Of a stretch of DNA of 5,383 nucleotides, positions 1 through 5,129 are shown one piece after another. The position numbers and the translations under genes are program-made. Each line of letters starts with the position of its first letter. Within the stretch, counting starts at the first letter, position 1. Below the pieces are notes generated by a model. It had not been told where the DNA came from and ran no database searches. It worked only from the letters and a program-made list of their open reading frames with translations. The stretch is from contig VBAN01000355.1 of assembly GCA_005882445.1 (NCBI GenBank), positions 1 to 5,383 on the forward strand, in the 5' to 3' direction. The stretch comes from Candidatus Segetimicrobium genomatis. Lineage in GTDB: Bacteria > Sysuimicrobiota > Sysuimicrobiia > Sysuimicrobiales > Segetimicrobiaceae.

Positions 1-2
1 AT

Positions 3-455
3 GATGTCCAGAGCGATGTCTACGTGCAGATCGGGCTGGTGACGCTGATCGGTCTGGCGGCGAAGAACGCGATCCTGATCGTGGAGTTCGCCAAGGACAA
101 GCACGAACAGGAGGGCATGCCGGTCGCCGACGCCGCCCTTGCGGGGGCGCGGCTCCGCCTCCGTCCGATCCTCATGACCTCGCTGTCGTTCATCTTCGGG
201 ACGATGCCCCTGGTGTTGGCCTCGGGGGCGGGCGCGAACTCCCGCCATTCCCTGGGGACCGGGGTGGTCGGCGGGATGAGCGTGGCCACGGCCCTGGGCA
301 TCTTCTTCATTCCCGTCCTCTATGTGATCTTTGCCGGCACCGGCGGAAGCCGCCGGCGCGCCGGCGGGCAGTCGAGTGCCGGCGCACCACCAGACGGCCC
401 GGTGTCCGCGGATGCCCCCTCCGGGGCTCCAAACCAGGGTGAAGCCAACGGCTAG
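3..455 (+). CDS. RND family efflux pump inner-membrane subunit (AcrB/HAE1-like), C-terminal fragment
   Basis: This is the last 150 residues of a proton-driven resistance-nodulation-division exporter, a trimeric inner-membrane pump that works with a periplasmic adaptor and an outer-membrane channel. The gene starts left of the window; the reading frame is open from base 3 and ends at TAG 453-455. The fragment carries the final three transmembrane helices of the family. The first contains [17 protein letters not shown], whose Lys (fragment residue 21) matches the conserved proton-relay lysine of AcrB. The second begins [10 protein letters not shown] and runs to [10 protein letters not shown]. 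The third is [18 protein letters not shown]. After the last helix there is a tail of about 40 residues rich in Gly, Ala, Pro and Arg, probably disordered and cytoplasmic. An internal GTG at 24 could be mistaken for a start, but the upstream residues DVQSDVYV continue the family alignment, so the gene is simply truncated by the window. Substrate cannot be told from this part. It converges with the next gene. Confidence 0.93.
   Translation, partial: DVQSDVYVQIGLVTLIGLAAKNAILIVEFAKDKHEQEGMPVADAALAGARLRLRPILMTSLSFIFGTMPLVLASGAGANSRHSLGTGVVGGMSVATALGIFFIPVLYVIFAGTGGSRRRAGGQSSAGAPPDGPVSADAPSGAPNQGEANG
340..356. repeat. GC-rich inverted repeat inside the RND tail
   Basis: CCGGCGG (340-346) and CCGCCGG (350-356) form a perfect 7-bp stem with a 3-nt loop, just after the codons for the last membrane helix. 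More CGCCGGCG-like sequence follows to about 370. It lies inside the reading frame, so it is most simply a by-product of Gly/Arg/Ala-rich low-complexity coding in a GC-rich genome. Confidence 0.4.
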
Positions 456-516
456 TCAGTGGTTGCGCAAGAGGTGGGGCGGGCGGCGTGACGCGGCTTG
501 CGGTCTCCGATCCGCG

Positions 517-849
517 CTACTTGTGCTTTATCCCGCCCGAAAGCCGTCCTAGGAGTCCAAACAGCGTCAGCAGACCACCCAACGTCATCAACCCGAGGGA
601 TCCAAAGAACATCATCTGCAGGCCTTCGACTTCCAGTCCCATCTTGGCCATTTGCGCCTGCAACTGCAGCCACTGCGGCATGGTTTCCGCGTATAAGACC
701 AGTCCGCCCATGAGCACGATGATGCCGGCAATCTCCGTCACCAGATCCTGGGACTTCAGCAGGACTTCCCGAAAACGGAACAGGGCCGGTATGAGTGCGA
801 CGAGAACCGATACGACTGTATTCCACCCGGTCCAGCCGGGATCCGTCAT
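517..849 (-). CDS. Small three-helix membrane protein of unknown function (110 aa)
   Basis: I do not recognise this family. The protein is 110 residues with three hydrophobic stretches: about 9-24 (begins NTVVSVLVALIPALF), 37-55 (LVTEIAGIIVLMGGLVLY) and 78-101 (MMFFGSLGLMTLGGLLTLFG). Between the second and third lies a Met/Gln-rich, probably amphipathic segment (about 56-76). The C-terminus is basic (GIKHK), which would suit a cytoplasmic end. No signal-peptide cleavage site is evident. I chose ATG 847-849, which has a G-run about 6-7 bases upstream on the coding strand. A second in-frame ATG at 889-891 would add 14 residues and also has a purine-rich stretch (GGGGAAG) before it. The gene lies 80 bp (or 38 bp with the longer start) after pxpA on the same strand, so the two are probably co-transcribed. 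The opposite-strand frame here encodes a Pro/Ser/Arg-rich sequence with no membrane pattern and is a shadow. Real gene likely; function unknown. Confidence 0.72.
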   Translation of the reverse strand: MTDPGWTGWNTVVSVLVALIPALFRFREVLLKSQDLVTEIAGIIVLMGGLVLYAETMPQWLQLQAQMAKMGLEVEGLQMMFFGSLGLMTLGGLLTLFGLLGRLSGGIKHK

Positions 850-899
850 GGCGCTGCCCCCCGTGAGTCCCACCTTGGTGGCCCGAAACATTCTGTCTT

Positions 900-910
900 C
901 CCCGAAGGGG
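900..910. other. Small hairpin between pxpA and the membrane-protein gene
   Basis: CCCC (900-903) and GGGG (907-910) flank GAA on the plus strand. Read on the minus strand, the transcribed one, it is CCCCTTCGGGG, which can fold with a stable C(UUCG)G tetraloop. AGGGGCCCCT (906-915) is also a perfect palindrome. There is no T-run, so it does not look like a rho-independent terminator. It may modulate expression or RNA stability between the two genes. Confidence 0.3.
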
Positions 911-929
911 CCCCTCGGAGGACATGGCG

Positions 930-1718
930 TCAGGAGGGCTTGAGCCACTCCCGCAGGGGCAGGACGGCGATGCCCGCCGCCTCCAGCATGCCCTTCAGCA
1001 TTCTGACCGCCTGCTGCGAGGGAGGATGGTCGCCGTGCAGGCAGATCGTGTCCACCCGCATGTCCAGCGCCGCCTGGCCGGCCGTGAGCAGGCGGTGGTC
1101 GCGCACCGCGGTGACCGCCCGCCGGCACATCGCCTCGGGGTCGGTCAACATGGCATCCGGCCGGCGCCGGCTGACCAGGGTGCCGTCCGCGTTGTACCCG
1201 CGGTCCAGGAAGAACTCGTGCGCCGCCGTCATCCCGGCGGCCACGGCCTGCGCGCGCAGCCGGGAGTGGGGGGTGGCCACGATGATGAGGGCGGGATCGA
1301 TGCGTTTGACGGCGCCGACGATGGCGGCCGCGGTGCCGTCATCCGCCTCGGCGACATTGTAAAGCGCCCCGTGGGGCTTGACGTGCTGGAGGCGCAGTCC
1401 GTGGGCCTCCACCATGCCTTTCACGGCCGCGACCTGGAAGAGGACCAGGTCTTCCACCTCGCGGGACGTCAGATCCATCCGGCGGCGGCCGAAGCCGACG
1501 AGGTCGGGATACCCGGGATGCGCCCCAATCGCGATATTGTGGCGCGCCAGCAGCTCGATGGTGGTCCGGATCGTGCCCGGGTCGCTCGCATGAAACCCGC
1601 AGGCGATGTGCGCCGATGTCAGGTGCGGGGCGATATCGGCATCTCGCCCCATCGGCCAGGGCCCGAAGGATTCGCCCATGTCGGCCGCGATGTCCACCGA
1701 GACCCGTGCCCTCGCCAT
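930..1718 (-). CDS. pxpA: LamB/YcsF family protein, 5-oxoprolinase subunit A (PxpA)
   Basis: PxpA with PxpB and PxpC forms the bacterial ATP-dependent 5-oxoprolinase, which opens the lactam ring of pyroglutamate (5-oxo-L-proline) to glutamate in the cytoplasm. The 262-residue length fits the family (about 250). Signature segments appear in order: DMGESFG (13-19), ACGFHASDP (39-47), AIGAHPGYPD (63-72), GFGRR (75-79), HVKPHGALYN (112-121), the LDRGY region (171-175) and CLHGD (226-230). The His/Asp residues in these blocks line the expected active-site face of the TIM-like barrel. The usual first motif is D-[LI]-N-[AC]-D-[LM]-G-E; here it is DIAADMGE, with Ala at the usual Asn (residue 11). The start ATG 1716-1718 follows a strong Shine-Dalgarno (GGGAGGGGG, minus strand of 1726-1734). 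No pxpB or pxpC is in the window; they may lie elsewhere. It is divergent from the ureohydrolase operon and followed by a small membrane-protein gene. Family call is firm; pyroglutamate as substrate is inferred. Confidence 0.93.
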   Translation of the reverse strand: MARARVSVDIAADMGESFGPWPMGRDADIAPHLTSAHIACGFHASDPGTIRTTIELLARHNIAIGAHPGYPDLVGFGRRRMDLTSREVEDLVLFQVAAVKGMVEAHGLRLQHVKPHGALYNVAEADDGTAAAIVGAVKRIDPALIIVATPHSRLRAQAVAAGMTAAHEFFLDRGYNADGTLVSRRRPDAMLTDPEAMCRRAVTAVRDHRLLTAGQAALDMRVDTICLHGDHPPSQQAVRMLKGMLEAAGIAVLPLREWLKPS

Positions 1719-1725
1719 CCTGTCG

Positions 1726-1734
1726 CCCCCTCCC
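1726..1734 (-). promoter_or_regulatory. Ribosome binding site of pxpA
   Basis: The minus strand reads GGGAGGGGG with a 7-nt spacer before ATG at 1718-1716. It fixes the pxpA start among the possible upstream codons of this long open frame. Confidence 0.6.
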
Positions 1735-1771
1735 GTCGCCGGCTCCCCGGCTTCGATGCGCGCGCAAGGTG

Positions 1772-1800
1772 TTCCTCCGAGGAAAGGAGGATTTGCCTCC
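1772..1800. repeat. Overlapping alternative hairpins, possible operator or leader switch
   Basis: CCTCC (1774-1778), GGAGG (1786-1790) and CCTCC (1796-1800) alternate. The middle GGAGG can pair with either flank but not both, giving loops of 7 nt (GAGGAAA) or 5 nt (ATTTG). TTCCTC (1772-1777) can also pair with GAGGAA (1779-1784). This lies 66-94 bp upstream of the ureohydrolase start. Stems are only 5-6 bp, so the structure may be chance in a purine/pyrimidine-rich leader. Confidence 0.3.
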
Positions 1801-1851
1801 ACCGGGTAGAAGGCGGGGCTCGCCCACCGGAACCGCCAGAGGGAGAAGGAA

Positions 1852-1857
1852 AAGGAG
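1852..1857 (+). promoter_or_regulatory. Ribosome binding site of the ureohydrolase gene
   Basis: AAGGAG sits 8 nt before ATG 1866. It settles the start, because the same frame is open for more than 900 bases upstream, where it is antisense to pxpA. Confidence 0.7.
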
Positions 1858-1865
1858 CGCGCGGC

Positions 1866-2822
1866 ATGAGCCATCCGCAGCCGGTCGACAGCATGGTGTA
1901 CCCGCGGCACTCGGGAGTCGCCACGTTCATGCGATACCCGCACATCCTGGATGCACGCGGCCTGGACCAGGCCATCGTCGGGGTCCCATTCGACACGACC
2001 GCCGGCTACCGCCTGGGCGCCCGGCTGGCGCCCCGCGCGATTCGCCACCACTCGAGCCAGGTACGCCTGCACCATCCGATTCACGACGTCACCGTCCACG
2101 AAAAGATCCGCATCGCCGACTACGGGGATGCGCGCACGTCGCCCTTCGAGATTGAAAAGACGTTTGACTGGATTACGGAGGAGTTCGACAAGATCCATGC
2201 CCACGGATGCAGGACGATCGCGGTGGGGGGCGACCACGGCATCACGTATCCGATCCTGCGGGCGGTGGCCAAACACCACGGCCCGGTCGCCATCGTGCAG
2301 GTCGACTCCCACACCGACACCCATGACCTCCAGTTCGGGTACAAACTGACCCACGCGACGCCGTTCCGTCGGGCGCACGAAGCCGGGGTGATCGATCCGA
2401 AGAAGGTGATGCAGCTCGGCATCCGCGGCAGCCTGTTCTACCCGGACGATCTGGCGTGGTCCAAAGAACATTACCGGATGGTGCCGATGCACGAGATCCA
2501 CAGGCGGGGGATGGACGGCGTCGTCGCGGAGATGCGGGAGCTCATCGGGACCGCCCCAGTCTACCTGTCCTTCGACATCGACGGCCTGGACCCGTCGTGC
2601 GCCCCGGGGACCGGGGTCCCTGAGATCGGCGGGCTCAGCACCTGGCAGGCGATCCAGATCATTCACGGCCTCGTGGGCCACAACCTCGTGGGCGCGGATG
2701 TGGTGGAGGTCTCGCCTCCCTGCGATAGCAACGACATCACCTCGATCGTGGCGGCGCAATTGCTGTTCGAGATCGCCTCGGTGTTCGCCGTGCGCGGGCG
2801 GGTTGACCGCCCGGCCCGGTAA
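1866..2822 (+). CDS. Ureohydrolase (arginase/agmatinase superfamily), probably acting on a guanidino compound
   Basis: This 318-residue cytoplasmic enzyme belongs to the binuclear metal (usually Mn2+) ureohydrolases, which hydrolyse a guanidino group to urea and an amine. The metal-ligand motifs are complete: VGGDHG with His124, VDSHTD with Asp147, His149 and Asp151, and SFDIDGLDP with Asp237 and Asp239. APGTGVPEIGGLS (246-258) and GADVVEVSPP (276-285) are typical of the family. The N-terminal RHSGVATFMRYP and VPFDTTAGYRLGAR segments place it nearer the agmatinase/guanidinobutyrase branch than true arginases. Oddities: DSH instead of the commoner DAH, HATPFRRA (163-170) where many relatives have HGTPFRRA, and Cys286 in VSPPCD. 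These could alter substrate choice among agmatine, 4-guanidinobutyrate, 3-guanidinopropionate or guanidine itself; the sequence alone cannot decide. The start is set by AAGGAG 8 nt upstream. It is first of three rightward genes, 25 bp before the dehydrogenase, and divergent from pxpA. Family certain; substrate open. Confidence 0.92.
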   Translation: MSHPQPVDSMVYPRHSGVATFMRYPHILDARGLDQAIVGVPFDTTAGYRLGARLAPRAIRHHSSQVRLHHPIHDVTVHEKIRIADYGDARTSPFEIEKTFDWITEEFDKIHAHGCRTIAVGGDHGITYPILRAVAKHHGPVAIVQVDSHTDTHDLQFGYKLTHATPFRRAHEAGVIDPKKVMQLGIRGSLFYPDDLAWSKEHYRMVPMHEIHRRGMDGVVAEMRELIGTAPVYLSFDIDGLDPSCAPGTGVPEIGGLSTWQAIQIIHGLVGHNLVGADVVEVSPPCDSNDITSIVAAQLLFEIASVFAVRGRVDRPAR

Positions 2823-2847
2823 GCCGGCCCCCCGCCGCCCGGGATCC

Positions 2848-3861
2848 ATGTCGCCGCCAAAGCCGGTTGTGACCGTGCTCGCCAGCGCGCGCGGGCCGCG
2901 GCCCCCCGGGCTCGAGCCTGTGGCGCGGCTGGCGACGATCCGCTACGCGCTGTCGGCCCGGTCGCTCGCCCGCGCCCTCACGGAGACGGAGGTCCTCCTC
3001 ATCTGGGACTTCCGGTCCGCCAGCCTGCGCGATGCCTGGCCCCAGGCGCGCAGGCTGCGGTGGATCCACGTCGCCAGCGCCGGCGTCGACGCGATCCTGT
3101 TCCCCGAACTGGCGTCGAGCCGCGTGATTCTCACGAATGCCCGAGGGGTGTTCGACCAGGCGATCGCCGAGTATGTGCTCGGCCTGGTGCTGGCGTTCGC
3201 CAAAGGATTTTGGGAGACGCTCGATCTGCAGCGGCGCCGTGCCTGGCGCCACCGGGAGACCGAGCACGTGCGCGGACAGACGGCGCTCATCGTGGGCGCG
3301 GGCGGGATCGGGCGGGCGATCGGCAGGCTGGCCCGCTCCGCCGGCATGCGCGTGGTGGCGGTGGCCCGGACCGCGCGCGCCTCCGACCCGGATCTGGGGC
3401 GGGTGGTGGCCGTGGGGGACCTCGGCGCGGTCCTGCGAGAGGCCGATTATGTGATCGTCGCCGCGCCCCTGACATCCGAGACCCGGGGGCTCTTCGGCGC
3501 CGCGGCGTTTGCCCGGATGAAGCGGACGGCCCGCCTGATCAACGTCGGCCGGGGAGCGATTATTGATGAAGCCGCGCTGCTGGGGGCGCTCCGCTCCAAG
3601 CGCATCGCCGGGGCCGCCCTGGACGTGTTTTCGGTGGAGCCGCTCCCAAAGCGGCATCCCCTCTGGGATCTGCCGGGCGTGCTCGTGTCCCCCCACATGT
3701 CCGGCGACTTCGTGGGGTGGGCGCCCGCGCTGTCGGCGCTGTTTGTCGAGAACTACCAGCGCTGGCGGCGCGGCGAGCCCTTGCTCAACGTGGTCGACAA
3801 GGCGCTGGGCTATGTGCCCGGGGCGGCGGGCGAATCGAACAACAGGAGGCGTCTCCCATGA
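2848..3861 (+). CDS. D-2-hydroxyacid dehydrogenase family, NAD(P)-dependent
   Basis: This 337-residue cytoplasmic enzyme should interconvert a 2-oxo acid and a D-2-hydroxy acid using NAD(P)H. The split substrate-binding domain (about 1-110 and the C-terminal part) encloses a Rossmann domain with VGAGGIGRAIG (149-159, G-x-G-x-x-G at 150/152/155). The catalytic triad is present: Arg235 in NVGRG, Glu264 in DVFSVEPLP, and His283 in SPHMSG. The residue after the second beta strand (VVAVARTAR) is Arg174 rather than Asp/Glu, which in this family usually favours NADP(H). SAGVD and TNARGVF are the usual substrate-loop segments. The start ATG 2848 has only a weak upstream GGGA, and the 25-bp gap after the ureohydrolase suggests partial translational coupling. 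The stop TGA (3859-3861) overlaps the ATG of the DUF1989 gene by ATGA. The C-terminus is basic (NNRRRLP). It looks closest to glyoxylate/hydroxypyruvate reductase-like members, but the substrate is not identifiable. Presence in a ureohydrolase/DUF1989 operon hints at a guanidino or ureido 2-oxo acid (inference). Confidence 0.92.
   Translation: MSPPKPVVTVLASARGPRPPGLEPVARLATIRYALSARSLARALTETEVLLIWDFRSASLRDAWPQARRLRWIHVASAGVDAILFPELASSRVILTNARGVFDQAIAEYVLGLVLAFAKGFWETLDLQRRRAWRHRETEHVRGQTALIVGAGGIGRAIGRLARSAGMRVVAVARTARASDPDLGRVVAVGDLGAVLREADYVIVAAPLTSETRGLFGAAAFARMKRTARLINVGRGAIIDEAALLGALRSKRIAGAALDVFSVEPLPKRHPLWDLPGVLVSPHMSGDFVGWAPALSALFVENYQRWRRGEPLLNVVDKALGYVPGAAGESNNRRRLP
3844..3849 (+). 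promoter_or_regulatory. Ribosome binding site of the DUF1989 gene
   Basis: AGGAGG lies inside the end of the dehydrogenase gene, 8 nt before ATG 3858. It decides this start over the long in-frame upstream extension and supports translational coupling through the ATGA overlap. Confidence 0.75.
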
Positions 3862-4463
3862 TCGAGTCCGGCACGCGCATCGCCATCCCCGCCCGGCGGG
3901 GAAAAGCGGCTCGAGTCCGGGAGGGGCAAGTGATCAACGTCATCAACACCCACGGCCAGCAGGTCGTGGATACCTGGGCGTTCTCCGCGCGAGACCTGAC
4001 CGAGTTCATGTCGATGGAGCACAGCCGGGCCGCGATGGGAAAGATCATTCCCGACGTGGGAGATGTCTTCGTGACCAACCGGAGGCGGCCGGTGCTCCAG
4101 GTGATTGGCGACACCACGCCGGGGATCCATGATACCCTCATCGCGGCGTGCGATCGGTACCGGTACGAACTGCTCGGCTGCCGGGAATACCACGACAACT
4201 GCGCGGACAATCTGGTGGCGGCATTGCGGGAACTCGGGGAGGTCGCCCCGGAGATCCCCTCGCCGCTGAACCTGTTCATGAACATTCCCGTTGCCGGCGG
4301 CCGGTATGTGTCATTCCAGCCACCGGTCTGCGCGGCGGGCCAATACATCGCCATGCGGGCCAGCATGGATCTGATCATCGCCTTCTCGGCGTGTCCCCAA
4401 GATCTGCTTCCGATCAACGGGGTGGACCGGACACCAACGGAAGCGCACTTCACGGTGATCTGA
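3858..4463 (+). CDS. DUF1989 protein (urea carboxylase-associated / carboxyguanidine deiminase family)
   Basis: A 201-residue protein of the DUF1989 family, long annotated 'urea carboxylase-associated'. Two paralogues of this family, CgdA and CgdB, together form carboxyguanidine deiminase in bacterial guanidine assimilation. Recognisable blocks are GQQVVDTWAF (33-42), FMSMEHSRAAM (50-60), GDTTPGIHDTLIAAC (84-98), the YHDNCADNL segment (111-119), the PSPLNLFMNIPV segment (135-144) and FSACPQDLLPINGVDRTPTE (176-195). Cys98, Cys108, Cys115 and Cys179 with His91 and His112 fall in or near the conserved blocks and are candidates for metal binding or catalysis (inference). No signal peptide or membrane segment is seen. 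The start is fixed by AGGAGG and the ATGA overlap with the dehydrogenase. Only one DUF1989 gene is present, and no urea/guanidine carboxylase or allophanate hydrolase is in the window, so a textbook guanidine carboxylase operon is not shown. A single-subunit deiminase or amidohydrolase-like role alongside the ureohydrolase is possible. Family call strong; reaction not established. Confidence 0.9.
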   Translation: MIESGTRIAIPARRGKAARVREGQVINVINTHGQQVVDTWAFSARDLTEFMSMEHSRAAMGKIIPDVGDVFVTNRRRPVLQVIGDTTPGIHDTLIAACDRYRYELLGCREYHDNCADNLVAALRELGEVAPEIPSPLNLFMNIPVAGGRYVSFQPPVCAAGQYIAMRASMDLIIAFSACPQDLLPINGVDRTPTEAHFTVI

Positions 4464-4485
4464 CGCCGGCGGCAGCGCGCCGGCG
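4464..4485. terminator. GC-rich hairpin at a convergent gene junction, possible terminator
   Basis: CGCCGGCG at 4464-4471 and again at 4478-4485 is self-complementary and forms an 8-bp stem with a 6-nt loop. It begins directly after the DUF1989 stop codon, in the 38-bp gap before the convergent anti-sigma gene. Only a short TTT (4490-4492) follows on the plus strand and no T-run on the minus strand, so it is not a classic intrinsic terminator. Position between convergent genes supports a termination or mRNA 3'-end role. Confidence 0.4.
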
Positions 4486-4501
4486 GGCGTTTGGACGCAG
4501 G

Positions 4502-4906
4502 CTAGTCCCGCGCTCCGAATTGCTTCGCCATTCGCAGGGTGACGCCCCATCCCTCGGGGTTTTGGAGGATTTCCACCCGCTGCATCAACTGGCTGATCAG
4601 ATACAGTCCCCGCCCGCCGGAATTCGATTCCAGCGACAGGGACCCGGGGACGGCGGGTGGGGCGCCGGCGATTCCCCAATCCCGGACGATCACCGTCAGG
4701 CCGGAATCATGGCAGTCGATGGCGACTTCCGCGGGGCCGATCCCGTCCTGGTACGCATGCCGCCGGACGTTCGTCAGCGCTTCGCCAACCGCCAGTTCGA
4801 TATCGCGCGCATCCTGTTCAGACGCCCCCCTGATGCGGGCCGCCGCATAAAGCAGTTTTCTGGCGAAGCGAATCGCATCAGGGTGCGTGGTAACGTGTAA
4901 GGACAA
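4502..4906 (-). CDS. Anti-sigma regulatory factor, serine/threonine kinase (RsbW/SpoIIAB-like HATPase)
   Basis: A 134-residue GHKL ATPase-fold protein of the anti-sigma kinase type. Such proteins bind a sigma factor or other target and are released when they bind, and phosphorylate, a STAS-domain antagonist. Motifs: N-box ELAVGEALTNVRRHAY (37-52, Glu42, Asn46, His50), G1 box VRDWGIAG (74-81, Asp76 and Gly78), and G2 box SNSGGRGLYLISQL (94-107). The length is close to the family norm (about 130-150). The start is uncertain. TTG at 4904-4906 gives a natural N-terminus (MSLHVTTHPDAIRFARK) but has no good Shine-Dalgarno. In-frame ATG codons at 5143 and 5152 would add about 80 Arg/Gly/Pro/Ala-rich residues that do not look like this family and would overlap the STAS frame. 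It is convergent with the nitrogen operon and divergent from the STAS gene. Its target is unknown. Confidence 0.85.
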   Translation of the reverse strand: MSLHVTTHPDAIRFARKLLYAAARIRGASEQDARDIELAVGEALTNVRRHAYQDGIGPAEVAIDCHDSGLTVIVRDWGIAGAPPAVPGSLSLESNSGGRGLYLISQLMQRVEILQNPEGWGVTLRMAKQFGARD

Positions 4907-5129
4907 TGAGAGCGCCGTGGCCGGACCCCGCCTTTCCCCTTCTCCGCATAAGGCATTCTGCCGCCGCAGCGCAGAAGCCCTGCTGCGGGGGCGCCGCCCG
5001 CCGGCGCCTCGGGCCGGGCGCCCGGGGATGCCGCTCGCCCGGCAGGAGACGCCGTTTGCCTCCTTGAAGCCGACACCGCCCAGCCCGCGCTTGCTCTGGC
5101 GGCGCGGCTGTTCGCGGGGGGGACCTGAC
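4907..5129. promoter_or_regulatory. Divergent spacer between the anti-sigma kinase and STAS genes
   Basis: About 220 bp with no recognisable gene. It is very GC-rich and can fold extensively; for example CCGCAGC (4964-4970) pairs with GCTGCGG (4982-4988), and GGCGCC occurs on both sides of a short GC loop (about 4990-5008). Promoters for both divergent genes should be here, but I see no clear -35/-10 elements. If the STAS gene starts at its upstream ATG (5028), the right third would be coding. Confidence 0.35.

Larger units (their letters stand above)
1719..1865. promoter_or_regulatory. Divergent intergenic region between pxpA and the ureohydrolase operon
   Basis: This 147-bp stretch must hold the start signals for both transcription units. 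I find no convincing -35/-10 pair on either strand. It does hold several dyads. GCCGG-CTCC-CCGGC (1738-1751) lies just upstream of the pxpA Shine-Dalgarno. TGCGCGCGCA (1757-1766) is a perfect 10-bp palindrome. TTCCTC-C-GAGGAA (1772-1784) is a 6-bp dyad with a 1-nt centre. A GGAGG/CCTCC pair (1786-1800) follows. A shared regulator binding between the two genes would be typical of such an arrangement, but no operator family is recognisable. I saw no guanidine riboswitch (ykkC or mini-ykkC) motif here. Confidence 0.5.

Noticed and set aside
456..516. Intrinsic terminator between the convergent RND and membrane-protein genes
   Set aside because: Only a TTGCGCAA palindrome (463-470) and a 5-bp stem with a 15-nt loop (492-516) are present, without T-runs; too weak to call.
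488..943. Plus-strand open frame opposite the small membrane protein
   Set aside because: The translation is Pro/Ser/Arg-rich without domain or membrane pattern, whereas the minus strand gives a coherent three-helix protein.
924..1865. Long plus-strand open frame running into the ureohydrolase frame (a 632-codon frame in all)
   Set aside because: It is antisense to pxpA. The translation is His/Arg/Gly-rich with no family motifs, and a clear ribosome site marks the true start at 1866.
1719..1865. Guanidine riboswitch upstream of the ureohydrolase operon
   Set aside because: Expected from the guanidine theme, but I could not find paired ACGR-loop hairpins or the ykkC core; the dyads present do not match those consensus features by eye.
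1719..2849. Minus-strand open frame extending pxpA upstream by 377 codons across the ureohydrolase gene
   Set aside because: It is antisense to a gene with complete ureohydrolase motifs. The extension lacks any recognisable domain, and pxpA has a good ribosome site at 1726-1734. High G+C suppresses stop codons on the opposite strand.
2737..3696. Minus-strand open frame opposite the dehydrogenase
   Set aside because: It is a shadow of a gene with an intact cofactor motif and catalytic Arg/Glu/His.
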